From positions 29,412,128-29,476,127 of the forward strand of contig NC_092628.1 of NCBI RefSeq assembly GCF_039555335.1: 64,000 bases of DNA. The letters are read 5' to 3'. The position numbers and the translations under genes were made by a program. The notes below the pieces were generated by a model. That model made no database searches. It was not told the DNA's origin and was given only the letters and a program-made list of their open reading frames with translations. Shown here piece after piece: positions 12,801-26,500 of the stretch. Source of the DNA: Amphiura filiformis (Eukaryota > Echinodermata > Ophiuroidea > Amphilepidida > Amphiuridae). The first letter of the stretch is position 1; the number at the start of each line of letters is the position of its first letter.

Positions 12801-13523
12801 CTAGTATCAACAGAATCTCAAAGCATATGCTTTTTAAAAGTAAAATAATAAATGATTGATTAAATTCCTTCAACACGTAGTTGTTGTGGAGCACAGATTG
12901 TTACCGTCTAAAAAGTGCCATAGTGCGGTTATTTTATTCCGTAACAGCTCGTAACACTCGATCATAACATCACAGTTGAAGGAATCTTAATTTTACGCGC
13001 TTATAACTTTACTAATGATAAAAATGTTAATGTTAATGTCCAATTTCACTATGCACTATGGTATCCTAAAGGGTTACAGCATGGGTGTAATGTCGGTTAA
13101 ATTAATGCGTTGAAGTGCAATGGAAGTAAAATTTCTCTTACCAGCTCTGCCATCTGGGTTAGGTCGCATGAAGATGGAATTTTGTCCTGTTATATGAGTG
13201 ACTAATGCGATAGAAATAGCAAATCTCCAATTCATACACGGGTACGTTACTGCATTCTTCAAAATTCCATGGTAATTTCTGTGGTTTCTACGAATCACTT
13301 TTGACCTCGAAAGTTTACAAACAATCTTGCATTAATTTGTAGAATTACATCCCAATGAACTGATGAAATTGTGCTATTATGGCCATATCGCTTGTTACAA
13401 TAGCTTTACATCACCAATGTATATTTAAATAAGCTTACTCCACCGTGCAGACATTCTTATTTACACATGGGCGCACAAGAGGATTTCTGTCAACTTTTGC
13501 TCAATTGTTGCGGACCAGAGGAG

Positions 13524-13880
13524 GCTTAAAGGCATTCCTACAATGCACTATGATTGGGAAATTTGATCAATATAACCTAATTTTAAAGGCAAAGTCCCCA
13601 TTGCCACACACACAAAATGGTAATTTTAAAACTGCAGCCAACAAGCTAATAGTTGAGACTTAACACTGATATTTGATTTTCTTACAGGAAACATTCATAT
13701 CGTCCCACTGCATTAATTTTATTCCTCGATGTTATGAATGTTAAATAATAGGATGAAAACACCAGATATTTGCACACAATTCCAATGCAAGGCATGAACA
13801 ACTGTACCACATGTGTACAAAAGCCAGACATACAAGGTCAGAAACCCCATTGGGTTGTGGGAATGTCTTTAATGCCGTAT
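13524..13880. repeat. Dispersed repeat copy (partner at 22858-23275)
   Basis: Shares GAGGAGGCTTAAAGGCATTC, AATGCACTATGATTGGGAAA and CCCCATTGGGTT with 22858-23275 at high identity. Non-coding; the short frame through it is a shadow. Confidence 0.7.
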
Positions 13881-15560
13881 AATGACATCATCGCATAAAT
13901 CTCACGAATTAGCTTTCAAGGTACACGCAGTGGGCTTCTGTAAAGCTGAAGGTGAAAATATATGAAAATGTAACGAGTCAAGTGTGGTTTGTGCATGCAG
14001 CATGCCACGGGCACCGTGACAAATACCGAAAAAATGTCATTGTAAAACTAAAATATATTTTGTCAAACTTAACATTAATATGTTATAATCTTTCAAATAC
14101 AGTTACGGTGAAATTATGATAAGACCCCGTATAATTTCAGAGGTTGCGTTTTGAAGACCAGTCAGGTCAACTGCGACCACCACGTTGGGGGGGGGGCAGT
14201 AGGCCCTGAAGTCGGATATAGACCTACCGATGACCTCCCACTTTTTAGTCCTACCCGATCCTCTCTTTTTAGGTTCGGCAATTATCCTCCTTTTTCTCGA
14301 ATTTTATTATGAAAATGCCATTTATATGCTAAAACTGTCAAGTTCTCTTATTTCAGCAAATTCGATGGCAAATTTGTGAGGAAAAAAATCGAATTTCGCT
14401 GATTTGTTTTCTGAATTTTGTGACACGATGACCCCTATTTTTGGTCAACATTTTATACCAAGGGAACCCTTATGTTTTTCTTAATGTCACGGCCCCTTTT
14501 TATTTTTACCCGATGATGCCATTATGCTATAGGCCTATGCCCCAACTCTAAGAAGCCGGTAGGCACATACCCGTAGCAGCCGGCGTCGCCAGGATTTTGG
14601 TGTGAGGGGCAAAGCCAAATTTTCGTCCGCATTTGTCATTTTTATCCCATATTTAGTTATTTTAACTTGACAATTTGCTCTTTGGTGTCCTATTTTATCC
14701 CTGAGAATTTGCTGGGGGGATTTCCCCTGGTTATGATTCTACTGCGTCACCAGTCACTGATCATACACAAGTTCGCGACCCGGTTCGCGACTGTCACACG
14801 GCTATAATACTCAGTGCATAATGAATTCCACAGAAACTTCAATTTGACAATTACGAAGTTCCAATATCCAATTTGGAAACAGAGTGAGTTGCTAAGGTGG
14901 CAAAAGCGATGTACCTTAATTTCCTTTATTGCTTGTTATTGTATAATCATATTACCTTTATCTCACGCTGATCACTTCAATTTATGGGTCAAACACGTCA
15001 GCTAGCTCGCGTTCAAGTCCGGTGATCCCAGCGAAAGAATAAAAAATTTAAGTTGTGTATAAATCCCTTAAAAGATATTTCTGAAATGAAAAATTTGGGC
15101 AAAAAAACAAAAATTGAAGCCCATTGAAATACATGTAGCTAATTTATATACTGTTAGACCTATGCTGTATTTCAAATTACAGCGGAACTACTCTAGCCGG
15201 TTATGTTAGCAGATCTAATAATGATCAGATAATGACAACAGTACCAAAATCTGATTTCTGATGATTCTTACGATCGTCCGGATGAGCAAATCCCTGAATG
15301 GGCCTTTAAACATTGTTTGACTCATTGACTGATAAATAAACCAAAACATTTTAGGTTGGCCAATAAACACAAGAAAAGAAAACAACAAAACCTAATCAAA
15401 CAAACAATTAAATAAACACAATATAAACTATCACAATTTAATATAGGCCCTAATATAAACTAAATTCATTTAAAATGTCTTATTTTTTTCTTTCATACGC
15501 AGCTTTCAGCTGAACTACTAAATATAGGTTATGTTAGCACCTCTATGACAATGACAAAGG

Positions 15561-15615
<55 letters not shown>

Positions 15616-15616
15616 A
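15561..15616. repeat. (AAAT)n microsatellite
   Basis: About 14 AAAT units in intergenic DNA. Similar flanking text (ATAAACCAAAACATTTT, AACACAAGAAAAG) occurs on both sides (15330-15390 and 15630-15690), indicating a local duplication. Confidence 0.9.
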
Positions 15617-16207
15617 TGGCCTTTAAACATAAATAAACCAAAACATTTTCGGTTGGTTAATAAACACAAGAAAAGGAAACAACAAAAACTAATAAAACAA
15701 ACAATCAAATAAACACAACATAAACTATCATTTTATATTAATATAATTTAATATAATATAAGCTAATACCTTAGAAACTAGCCAGCATGCAGCAACAAGC
15801 ACAATTTTTCTTCAAGTTCATATTTTAACTGGCTAACACGCATGAAGGTTGTATGCCTGTCTGTTGAGGATTATTTCTCATGAACATGAGCATGATAGAG
15901 GATCCCATTCCGGCGTAAATGATACGAGCGTGTCCAAAGGTAACTTCCTATCATGCCAAGTATTAACTTTTACTACATGACTGACCTATTTTTTTCATTT
16001 GTACAAAAAATCGGAAATGAAAATGAGAGCAATGAGCATTGAACCAGGATTTAAGTGTGAGGGGACAAAGTCATATTTTCGTCCCCACTTGTCTTTTTTG
16101 CTCTTTGCTGTCCCCATTTTATCCCTGAAAAACGGGAGAAAATGGTCAAAATCAAGGAATTATACTACTCGTGATTATATGTCGACCATCATATTTATAG
16201 ACACTTT

Positions 16208-16462
16208 AAGGTGGTACTACAACCCTTGATAAATTTGTGATTATTTTTGCATTTTTCTCAAAACCTAATAAAACACTGGTAACAAAAGTTATGTATATTA
16301 TAGGGCAAGGACTCCAGTTACAACACTGGAATTTCAGTGACTCAAGACAAGTAGTTATTGATTTATTGATCAAATATTGGCTTTCCCTCATTTTTGACTG
16401 TAACTCCACAACTGTGCTGAAATAAAATTTTCAGTGCAGTAGTTGTAGTCCTTGGCCGTATA
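16208..16462. repeat. GGTACTACA hairpin MITE family, 5' copy (partly truncated)
   Basis: Copies of this family occur at 16208-16462, 21733-21963, 33097-33497, 56264-56630 and as a fragment at 58163-58200. They share ACTGGTAACAAAAGTTATGT and a large inverted repeat around TTTCAGTGACTCAAGACAAG. The best-preserved copy is 56264-56630. Confidence 0.7.
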
Positions 16463-17033
16463 AGATACATATCTTAATTGTCACCAATGCGCTATAATTT
16501 TTGATATTAACACAATTATCCACAATATGACCCACTCAAACATTAATTCACCCACGGTTAGAACTATTGAACCATATTTTGTAACACAGACTACGAAGGG
16601 GGTTGCAACCCCCCTAATTTTCAATTTTAAACGTCACGTGACCATTATATTTGGTACCTATGATTCTCCTCTAGCCAGTGATACAAAAATAAGTACAAAC
16701 ATACCCTACATAATGTCGCTATAACGTCATAATGTGAGTGCGCCCATGGGGAACTGCTGGCAATGTACAAAAGTATAGGCAAAATTATTTTCGGCTAAAA
16801 TTCTGCGGAGAGGGGGGGGGGGTGATACAACCTAGCCCTACCACAGGGCCTTTTTTTATTTTACACAATATACTATACACCATGCTATATATACTGAGAA
16901 CTGCTAAAACCCCAGTGACAGCTCAGAGCCCACTAACCGCTGTCCCCGAGGAATTTAACAGTCACTGGCAGCTGCTCTCTGGACATAGCCAGGTTTTATG
17001 GTATAGCATGGTTTTGGATCACCACAGTCAAAA

Positions 17034-17425
17034 GGCCCTATACCCGGTCCCCGCACTCCGTGCATCTGCGGGTATTCATGCTTGTCGGTGAACTTTAAAA
17101 ACACCCCCTTTTGCATCTCATTTCGCGAAGTTTCCAGGGGGAAAACACCCCTTTTTTAGCGATTTCGCGAATTATTTGCCCTTCGACAATACCCCTATTT
17201 TCGCTAAAACGCGAACGATATACCCTTTTCTGGCAGAAACGCGTAGGCTGCTCGATTAAAATACCTTTTTTTTCAATTTCGCGAACATGTGGTTTGAAAA
17301 AGCACCCTTTTTTGTGTGTTTCGCGAATCGCGTTTTATTCATCTGAAAACACCCCTTATTTCGCGAAATTTTCGACGAGCATGAATACCCGCGGATGCAC
17401 GGAGTGCGGGGACCGGGGCCCTATA
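17034..17425. mobile_element. MITE built of degenerate TTTCGCGAA-containing repeats
   Basis: Terminal inverted repeats of about 50 bp (GGCCCTATACCCGGTCCCCG; inverse at the right end). The ~290-bp core has about seven degenerate copies of a unit combining ACCCCTTTTTT with TTTCGCGAA, spaced 30-50 bp. No coding capacity. Confidence 0.7.
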
Positions 17426-18523
17426 CTAGTAGGGCTAATACAACCCTTCGTAGTTCTAGGGTTAAAGCTAAAGAAGTGACTAATTAATGACTTATGTAAA
17501 ATAATAAAATGTTTATTGTGATTAAGGATCATTCAATTCCCAATGCCAAAGTTAAAAAATAATTCTTGTTCGCCCGGGCCTACTGGGATCCCGGACTGGG
17601 ATGTGCCACGCAGACTCTGGAAGTTTGACATTCTTTTCCCCTATATATGTATAATAGAACTACATTTTACGACCTATATCTTTCCCGAAATGATGGAAAA
17701 CACATATTCCAAATGCACTAAGAAATGTTGGGCGCATTATTTTGTCTCTGCTGAAACCCACCGGAAACGGACATGCGAAGGGGCTTGCACATACCACATA
17801 CCTGAAAATGCAACATGATATAATAAATTATATAGTCCGGCTGCTAAACGCAATTTGCCCCAGAAACTTGTTTTGGTGTCCATAGTTTTGTTTGATGGAT
17901 AATGCTTCTCAAGATCACGAACTTCAAAAAGAAGTTTACTTGACCTCTGTCAGCATTGGGCATTTTGATATATGGCGGATCAAAGTTCATACAGAGGTCA
18001 AAATTCAAATTGCCTCAATGCTGTTGAAAAGTTCTCCAAATTATTCCTCTTGTCATGGCGATCCAGAAAAAGTATACCTTTACATATCTGTGACATACCC
18101 TTCTGAAGTTATAAGCAAAAAGGTCAAAGATCACGATTTGACCTCCATAGGGGTCAAAACCTGAAAAATGCTCCGATCTACACCAAAATCATCATAGTAA
18201 ATCCATGAAGAAATATAATAATTTGTAGTGTGTGTGTACGTGGGTAACCATGGTAACATAGCAAAAAAGGGTCAGGTCTATATGATTCAATGAACATTGA
18301 CCTTTGTCACCATGTTATCATGGTGATAAAACACCCTAGATATGCCAAACTATTCCCTTTTTAATTGTGTATACAAGATGTTTTTATTGCTCGAGATACA
18401 TGAAGCACCTTCATTGAAGGTGTTCTGATGGCTTAGCAAATAGACAATGTTCATGATACAGGAAGGTGTTCTAATCGCAATTTACAAAATTGATTATTTT
18501 GTTTATTCAAACATTTATCATAT

Positions 18524-18649
18524 CTATGGCTTGTATACAGGTTTTTCCACAGGCGTGAATGTTGAGCACGTTGATTGTTCCCTATCTCGATGACTTACGA
18601 CGGGTCCTATCGATGCATAATCATTGTCGAGAGAATACTCATAAGGATT
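18524..18649 (-). pseudogene. Partial third copy of the gene B tail exon
   Basis: The 3' half of the tail exon (from NPYEYSL to EKPVYKP and the stop) is repeated once more. It belongs to a ~271-bp tandem duplication (18379-18649 versus 18650-18920). It lacks the exon's 5' half and acceptor, so it is a non-functional remnant, although an 80-codon frame runs through it from flanking sequence. Confidence 0.75.
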
Positions 18650-18810
18650 GTTTTTATTGCTCGAGATACATGAAGGACCTTCATTGAAGGTGTTCTGGTG
18701 GCTTTGCAAATGTTCATGATACAGGAAGGCGTTCTCATCGCAATTTACAAAAACTATATACACTGCAGTAGCTTTTTGGATTATTTTGTTTATTCAAACA
18801 TTTATCATAT

Positions 18811-19078
18811 CTATGGCTTGTATACAGGTTTTTCCACAGGAGTGAATGTTGAGCACGTTGATTGTTCCCTATCTCGATGACTTACGACGGGTCCTATCGA
18901 TGCATAATCATTGTCGAGAGAATACTCATAAGGATTCTTGACAACTGTCGGAGTCATGTCGAGATCATTTATATCTTCTTCAAATGCTGTGTTTATAACA
19001 GCGTTGTTACGATAAATGTCTATCAAAGAGGTGTCGTATAAGATATCTGGCGTTTCCGAGTTCATAGAATTATGATTT
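18811..19078 (-). CDS. Gene B duplicated tail exon (distal copy, possible alternative last exon)
   Basis: A 268-nt copy of the tail exon with intact acceptor, frame and stop, lying in the downstream unit of a tandem duplication. Differences from the proximal exon are a handful of substitutions (for example NTAFEED versus NPAFEED, VVKNPYE versus VVENPYE). It has its own AATAAA (18794-18789). It would yield an equivalent protein if the proximal exon were skipped. Whether it is used cannot be told from sequence. Confidence 0.6.
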
Positions 19079-19196
19079 CTGAAAGTCAAATAACACGATA
19101 TGAACAAAGAAGTAGATCAATAATTACAAATAATGTTTTGTTTTGCTAACTCAAATTTTGTGATGTTACTTATTTATTTAATGACGAAATGGTGTA

Positions 19197-19239
<43 letters not shown>

Positions 19240-20505
19240 TAATTAATCAATCAAAACGCATTTGTAGCTATAAATAGCACATAAATGAGCTATCCAAGAA
19301 ACAGACGTGCAGAAAAATAGTTATTCTCACGCAAAGTTGATGGATAAAATTATTAGTTTTAAAATGCCATAGTGTCTCTATATAGTTGATTTGAATTTCC
19401 AAACTCTTTAAATAATCAATATATAATTATGGACAGTGGCGTAGCCAGGATTTTGGAACCGAGGGGGCACAACTTGTAAATGTACCGACGGAAAAAATTT
19501 TTGCCGACGGAAGTTGTGAATGGTTGCCCCAAATTTTTTTTTCAATGGTTTGAAAAAGTGAAGAGCAAACAAAAAAGATATCAGGCGCTAGCAACCGAAT
19601 AATTCAATTTTTAAACATTTGTTATACAATTTTCAATTTTACATATCTGTGACAAACCCTTCTGGAGTTATAAGCAAAAAGGTCAAAGGTCACGATTTGA
19701 CCTCCATAGGGGTCAAAACCTGAAAAATGCTCCGATCTACACCAAAATAGTCTCAAATTGTTCATCATAGGAAATCCATGAAGAAATATAATAATTTGTA
19801 GTGTGTATGTACGTGGGTAACCATGGTAACATAGCAAAAAAGGGTCAGGTCTATATGATTCGATGAACATTGACCTTTGTCACCATGTTATCATGGTGAT
19901 AAAACACCCTAGATATGCCAAACTATTCCCTTTTAATTGTGTATACAAGATGTTTTTATTGCTCGAGATACATGAAGCACCTTCATTGAAGGTGTTCTGA
20001 TGGCTTAGCAAATAGACAATGTTCATGATACAGGAAGGGGTACTCATCGCAATTTACAAAAACTATATACACTGCAGTAGCTTTTTTGATTATTTTGTTT
20101 ATTCAAACATTTATCATATCTATGGCTTGTATACAGGTTTTTCCACAGGCGTGAATGTTGAGCACGTTGATTGTTCCCTATCTCGATGACTTACGACGGG
20201 TCCTATCGATGCATAATCATTGTCGAGAGAATACTCATAAGGATTCTCGACAACTGTCGGAGTCATGTCGAGATCATTTATATCTTCTTCAAATGCTGGG
20301 TTTATAACAGCGTTGTTACGATAAATGTCTATCAAAGAGGTGTCGTATAAGATATTTGGCGTTTCCGAGTTCATAGAATTATGATTTCTGAAAGTCAAAT
20401 AACACGATATGAACAAAGAAGTAGATCAATAATTACAAATAATGTTTTGTTTTGCTAACTCAAATTTTGTGATGTTACTTATTTATTTAATGACGAAATG
20501 GTGTA

Positions 20506-20552
<47 letters not shown>

Positions 20553-23500
20553 TAATTAATCAATCAAAACGCATTTGTAGCTATAAATAGCACATAAATG
20601 AGCTATCCAAGAAACAGACGTGCAGAAAAATAGTTATTTTCACGCAAAGTTGATGGATAAAATTATTAGTTTTAAAATGCCATAGTGTCTCTATATAGTT
20701 GATTTGAATTTCCAAACTCTTTAAATAATCAATATATAATTATGGACAGTGGCGTAGCCAGGATTTTGGAACCGAGGGGGCACAACTTGTAAATGTACCG
20801 ACGGAAACAATTTTTGCCGACGGAAGTTGTGAATGGTTGCCCCCAATTTTTTTATTTCAATGGTTTGAAAAAGTGAATAGCAAAAAAAAAAGATATCAGG
20901 CGCTAGCAACCGAATAATTCAATGTTTAAACATTTGTTATACAATTTTCAATTTTCCATTCTTTCTTTCATTACTGTGCATAAGTAAAGTTAAATATTAG
21001 TCCATTGATCACCCAAATTATTTTTCAACACCTTCTGTCTACCGATGGCCTCTCATGAACCGACGGCCATCATGAGCGGGGGGGGCACTGGCCCCTGGTT
21101 CCCCCTCACTGGCTACGCCACTGATTATGGAAGTCCAATTATAGTCATTCCTTGAAAAAAAAACTGCCACAGACCCTTGTCTTCTGAAACAGGCATTCCA
21201 TAACCAGAGGATCCAGCCACAATTTTTAAGTTACCCCTATAATAAATCGAAAATTTCTTAAAAATTTACAAAAGTAATGAGTAGCAAATCCTATAATTAT
21301 AGTTTAACACAAATAATTATCCAAACGTAGAACTGTCAAAACGTATTGAGCAGTTGTAATGCAACGGTGCATGACTCTAAATTGGACCAGGTTTGTAAAA
21401 CTGTATTGTTTGATATAGTAAAAAAAAACCCTTTTTAACTTTTTTAACAAAAAGTCTTAGGCATAGGGGAACTTAGAACTTGTGGGAACTTTATTACGTA
21501 CCTTAGTCGATAACGGGTTACCACAAGAAGGAGAGTACAAGCGAGTAAAATAATTCCAATTGCAGAAGCTATTATGTACCAGTAAGTTAGAAACCAATTC
21601 TGAAATGAACGTGCAGGGTTATGGTTAGGGGATTATAGGGTAAGGAATATGGTTTGTGATTATGCGCTTACTATTCTTAACTTGCTCCAAGGGGATATTA
21701 AGGGATATGTAAAACACTTTCAAATTCAGTGGTTGCCATAAACATTTTTCTCAAAAAATAATAACACACTGGTAACAAAAGTTATGTACATAATTGGGGC
21801 AAGGAATCCAATTACTACACTGAAATTTCACTGACTCAATACAAGTGGTTCAGTATATATGATAGGAAATGAGGTACATCCTAGCGGTACCATATTTCTT
21901 ATCATAAATAACGAACCGCATGTCTTGGGTCACTGAAATTCCAGTGTAGTAAGGGGTGGTGCAATAATTATGTGTACCCCCCGGGGTGAATTATAGGGGG
22001 GCAAAGATTTTTGGCAGGCCAGAAGGGGGGGGCAAGGATTTTTGGCAGGTCAAAAGGGGGTCAAGCGATTTTGGCAGGTCGAAAGGGGTGGGCAAGCAAT
22101 TTTTGGCACAGATATTTTGGGCACCGTTTCTATATTACGCCCTAAAAAGGCGTAGGAAAACATTAGGAACACATTCAAATATGCAAAATTTCCTGCTCGC
22201 TGCGCTCGCATTATATGATAAGACAATTTAATGTTTTAAATTCGGGTTCCCCAAAATCGTGCATGTGTAAGGGGGGGCAAAGATTTTTGGCACGTCAAAA
22301 GGGGGGGCAAACCTTTTTGGCACGTCGAAAGGGGGGCAAAGATTTTTGGCACGGCCAAAGGGGGCAAGCGATTGGCATCCTTGCCCTATAATATACAAAG
22401 GGTCCAATGATTGACTTCATTTTAGCGAATTAATTCTAACCTCATCAATTGTGTCTTTTTCAGATGTAACATTTCCATTGTAAATTCTAAAGCCAAGAGT
22501 AATTTCCAGCTCCTCCTGTGGTATTCTTTTTAGCATGTCTTCTATCTCGTCAGTCGTCAGCACGTGACCAGCAATTTGAACAATAAACCCAACAGCATTG
22601 ACGTTGTCCCTGTATCAATTAAAAACAATAGCGACAACTGCAACAACATGTAATTTTTTTTCGCAAAAAATAACATTATTACACACCTAGTTATTAAATA
22701 AACATCATACCGGTATTATAGTATATAATTGGAATAAATCCCTCACAAACGTTTTCGACCATGCTATTGATACGATAGAACTCGATGTGAAATAAGACTG
22801 CCCTCAATAATTTGCAATCTAATCGAATTAATTTGGCAATTACGTTTTGGCACAGAGGGCTTACAACACTAAAAGCTATAACTACTTTTAAGTAGTTATA
22901 TAGCTTTTAGTCAGAGGAGGCTTAAAGGCATTCCTAAAATGCACTATGATTGGGAAATTTGATCAATATAACCTAATTTTAAAGGCAAAGTCCCCATTGA
23001 CACACACCCAAAATGGTAATTTTAAAACGGCAGCCAACGAGCTAATAGTTACAGGAAACATTCATATTGTCCCACTGCATTAACTTTATTCATATGTCTC
23101 AATGTTTTGAATGTTAAATAAAAGGATGAAAACACCAGATATTTGCACACAATCCCAATGCAAGGTATGGTCAACTGTGCCAATGTGTACAAAACCCAGA
23201 CATACCAAGGTCAGAAACCCCATTGGGTTATGGGAATGTCTTTAAACATCCTCTGGCTTTTAGTGTTGTAAGTATTGGTCTGTATGTGTTGGTATAAGTC
23301 ACGACAAATACAGGTTTCTTAACGCTTGAGGTATCAGGCTTCTTTCATAACAGAGACCTTGCGAAATGAAGTTAGAAACCACAAACTTTAACGTCTAGAG
23401 GATTATAGAGAATTATGTATTCAAAACCACTCTGCCATTAAAGCCGCTTGAAGTTAAAGTTAACGCGAGAATCTATAGTGTGCCGTAAATTATGATGAAA

Positions 23501-26500
23501 TACGTCATAATTTAGAACAATAGTTTGCCTATTTCCTAATAGACTACATAATTACCACTTATGTATTATCCAGTTAATAGACCAATTATTAGCTATTATT
23601 GGAAATCTAATTTGGTTGGGTAAAAAACATGCTACATGTTGCTGAAAATTATTGATTGAATTAGATCAAAATAATTTTTGTTCCAAACGTCACACTTTTT
23701 ATATACTTTTGTGTGTGCTCATGGCGTACACCAAATCAGTTTGCGGAACCAAGTTTTTAGCTTGACTTCAACGCCAAGGGGATTAAGTTCCCGTAAAATG
23801 GTCTGGTTTTACTTGAGCCAGCAGTATACGATACTTCTGGAAGAGCAAAGCAGGTGCATAACATTTTTATATATAACATGTCATAGGTTGTGCCTGGTAA
23901 GAGATGGGGTAGGGAGGAGGAGAGGAGGGCATTGGAAGTGGACAGGAGGTGCTTTGCTGGTAGCCAAGGGGGGAATCTTGTCTTCCTTCTTGACCCTCCC
24001 CTTTTGGATGCTGGCCGCCGTGATATTTTACGCTTTTAGGCCTTTTTCTGCCATTTTAAGCCCATTTTTGTAAACACGTTTCCCTTTGAGAATCGGCCCA
24101 CGCCCTCCTAAAAGAAAAACCCTGACAAAATCACTGGGGAGGGGGAAACAGGAGTGCGAGTGGGTAATTATAGGAGGGTCAAGTTTGAGAGAGCAAGTAC
24201 AGATAGAGGGGAGAAGGAGGGGAAAATAAGGAGAATGTAGGGAAGGGGAAACAGAAGGGGAAGGCGGAGAGAGATTCAGAAGGAGGGGAAAGAAATAAAG
24301 AATATGTATTTCATTAGGCTTTGCGAAGTAAATTGGAATATGAAATTGACAAAGCTGACGAGCCTTTATTAAATAATATTATATATATAGGCCTATAACT
24401 ATCGTAAGAATATTAATTGAAACGTATAGGGCCTAGCTAGTTTCAAAATAATATGATAAGGAGATTAACGCTGGGTCCCGACATAATCCATGTTGAGTGG
24501 TATCGCGAGTTCATTCATGTTTACTCAAACGAAGCTCTTAAGGTAGAGTCTTTTGTCTTGAAGTGGGACTAATAACCACTTGACTAAACAAAAGAGAGAC
24601 ATTTGGATGTAGTCGGTTACAAGCTCTTACACATGCCCTTGTAGCTCCTTGTTTTGAACGCACATTGATACACACGTCCCGAGTTTAAGCGACAAGACGC
24701 TGTTGTTGCAGTAACCAACCATACGTTCGCGTTGGAGTAACTTTGAGCAAGAAATCCAATCGATATTTCTGAAGTTGCCGTTCCAGTTAAAGTAACTTCA
24801 TTCCGCAAAGTCTCTATTATTCCTCATAGGTGCACCGTAATGCTCCCTGACAGGAACTGAAATATTTCTGAGTGAGTATCAGTTTATTGAATTTGAAAAG
24901 AACCTTTTTACAAATGAATGAACTATGATAAATCTGTCTCAAGACATATGCATATGTTCTCATTTATAATCAATCCTAATTATTGTACTTACCCAGTTTC
25001 AGCGGCAATGTATTCTTCAATTCCTAACACAGTCACTTCGATATTCTCCAATAGTAATACGACGTAGTCGAGGGCAGTAGCTAGGTTAACTTCAAATGCC
25101 TCCTTGTCAACCACCTCCCCCAATACCATCAAGGTAGACATATGGTTGGATAAGTCTTGTTAAAAGAAAGAAATACACATTTTCTTAGTGAGGAAGAGAA
25201 CTGTGTAGTAACGCCTCATGTATCTGAAAGTTGGTTTGATCGCGATTAACAATGCTAAAAGCTTTTAACTTTTGGAAGGTTATCTACATTTTAGCAGTAA
25301 TTTCACATAAAATCCTGTTCACTATATAAGTCACATATAGCCTACCTATACTACAATACTCCCCATAGAAGCCGTCATTGCAGATGCATTGATATCCATT
25401 TGATTTTTCTTCAGTTTTTTCACATTGTCCTTCAACACACGAATGTACTTCACAGGGATCTACAAGGATATCACAGTTATCACCGGTATGAACAACGTCA
25501 CATTCGCATCTGTGAAGTAAGTAGGAAAGGGTAGAAATATAGACTTCATTAATTGGATAACGATGTGTCTTTTTAATTCAAACTTGAATTCCGTACCTTT
25601 GATATCTTCAGAAAGCTAGATCTGCTTTCAGCACATTAAGATATAAACACAATATCATGCGCTCTTTGGTAAGGTTCAAATACACCAACTCACATATTTT
25701 CTGCCGAGCACTTAGATAATCGATAAAACAGCACCAAATATTCAGAATTTTTAAGTTTATGAATTTGTGACGAATTTCAGCAAAATATTATTATTACTAT
25801 AATTAAATAACTATCGTTAACATATGGACACACGTGCACAGCAACAATTCCAACTTACATTATCGGTTAATTATTTCAGCGGAACGTAACTACCATTGTA
25901 TATGTTGTAAAAATCATAGAGCTCATACCTGTATTTTCCAAGCGAAGGTACGCACGTTCCCATAAGGCAAGGAGAACTCTGACAATAATCCATTTCCTCA
26001 CTGCAATTTACCCCAGAGTAATCTTGTTCACATTGGCACACTCCATCAACACAGATACCATTTGTACAACGGACCTTTTCACAAAGATCACTTTCTGTGT
26101 CACAATTCGTGCCTTCGAATTGTTCATCACAAATACATACAAATCTGTTCAATTCATCTTGGCAAGTCCCGTGAATGCACGGAGAGCTGATGCATTCATC
26201 GATTTCTTGATCACATGTATTACCAATATATCCTGGTAAACACTCGCAAATGAATCCGTTGAGTTGATTACGACAAGTTACGAAATTCTGACACGGTGAG
26301 CTTTCACACTCATCAATGTCTTGTTCGCATTGGTCCCCACTTGTTCCCGGTGGACAGATGCAGATGTATCCTTTCTTTTCGCCTGCATTCAGATCTACAC
26401 AAGTACCTGAATTCATGCACGGTGCACTATAGCATTCATCGATATCTATTTGACAAAGATCCCCAACATATCCTGGTCGACAATGACATACAAATCCTGC

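Larger units (their letters stand above)
11597..18082. other. Intergenic region between genes A and B
   Basis: No gene found. It holds the repeats listed at 12689, 13524, 15561, 16208 and 17034, two related low-complexity fragments (14590-14720 and 16045-16150, both with GTGAGGGG and TTTTCGTCC), and otherwise unremarkable AT-rich DNA. The promoter of gene B is not here: gene B starts near 34380 and reads leftward. Confidence 0.7.
18083..20957. repeat. Tandem duplication of the gene B terminal exon region (two units)
   Basis: Unit A (18083-19638) and unit B (19639-20957) align from the first to the last base, with few substitutions. Both contain the tail exon, an (AATC)n run and the left part of a hAT-like element. 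The junction at 19638/19639 cuts the transposon in unit A, while unit B keeps the whole transposon (20747-21123). Unit A is longer because of the internal ~271-bp duplication. High identity implies a recent event, or a haplotype artefact in an assembly. Confidence 0.85.

Noticed and set aside
12666..12848. ORF with INQS repeats
   Set aside because: Translation of an (AATC)n microsatellite.
16738..17479. Two plus-strand ORFs of 117 and 122 codons
   Set aside because: They run through the 17034-17425 MITE and its flanking repeats; no domain or splice context.
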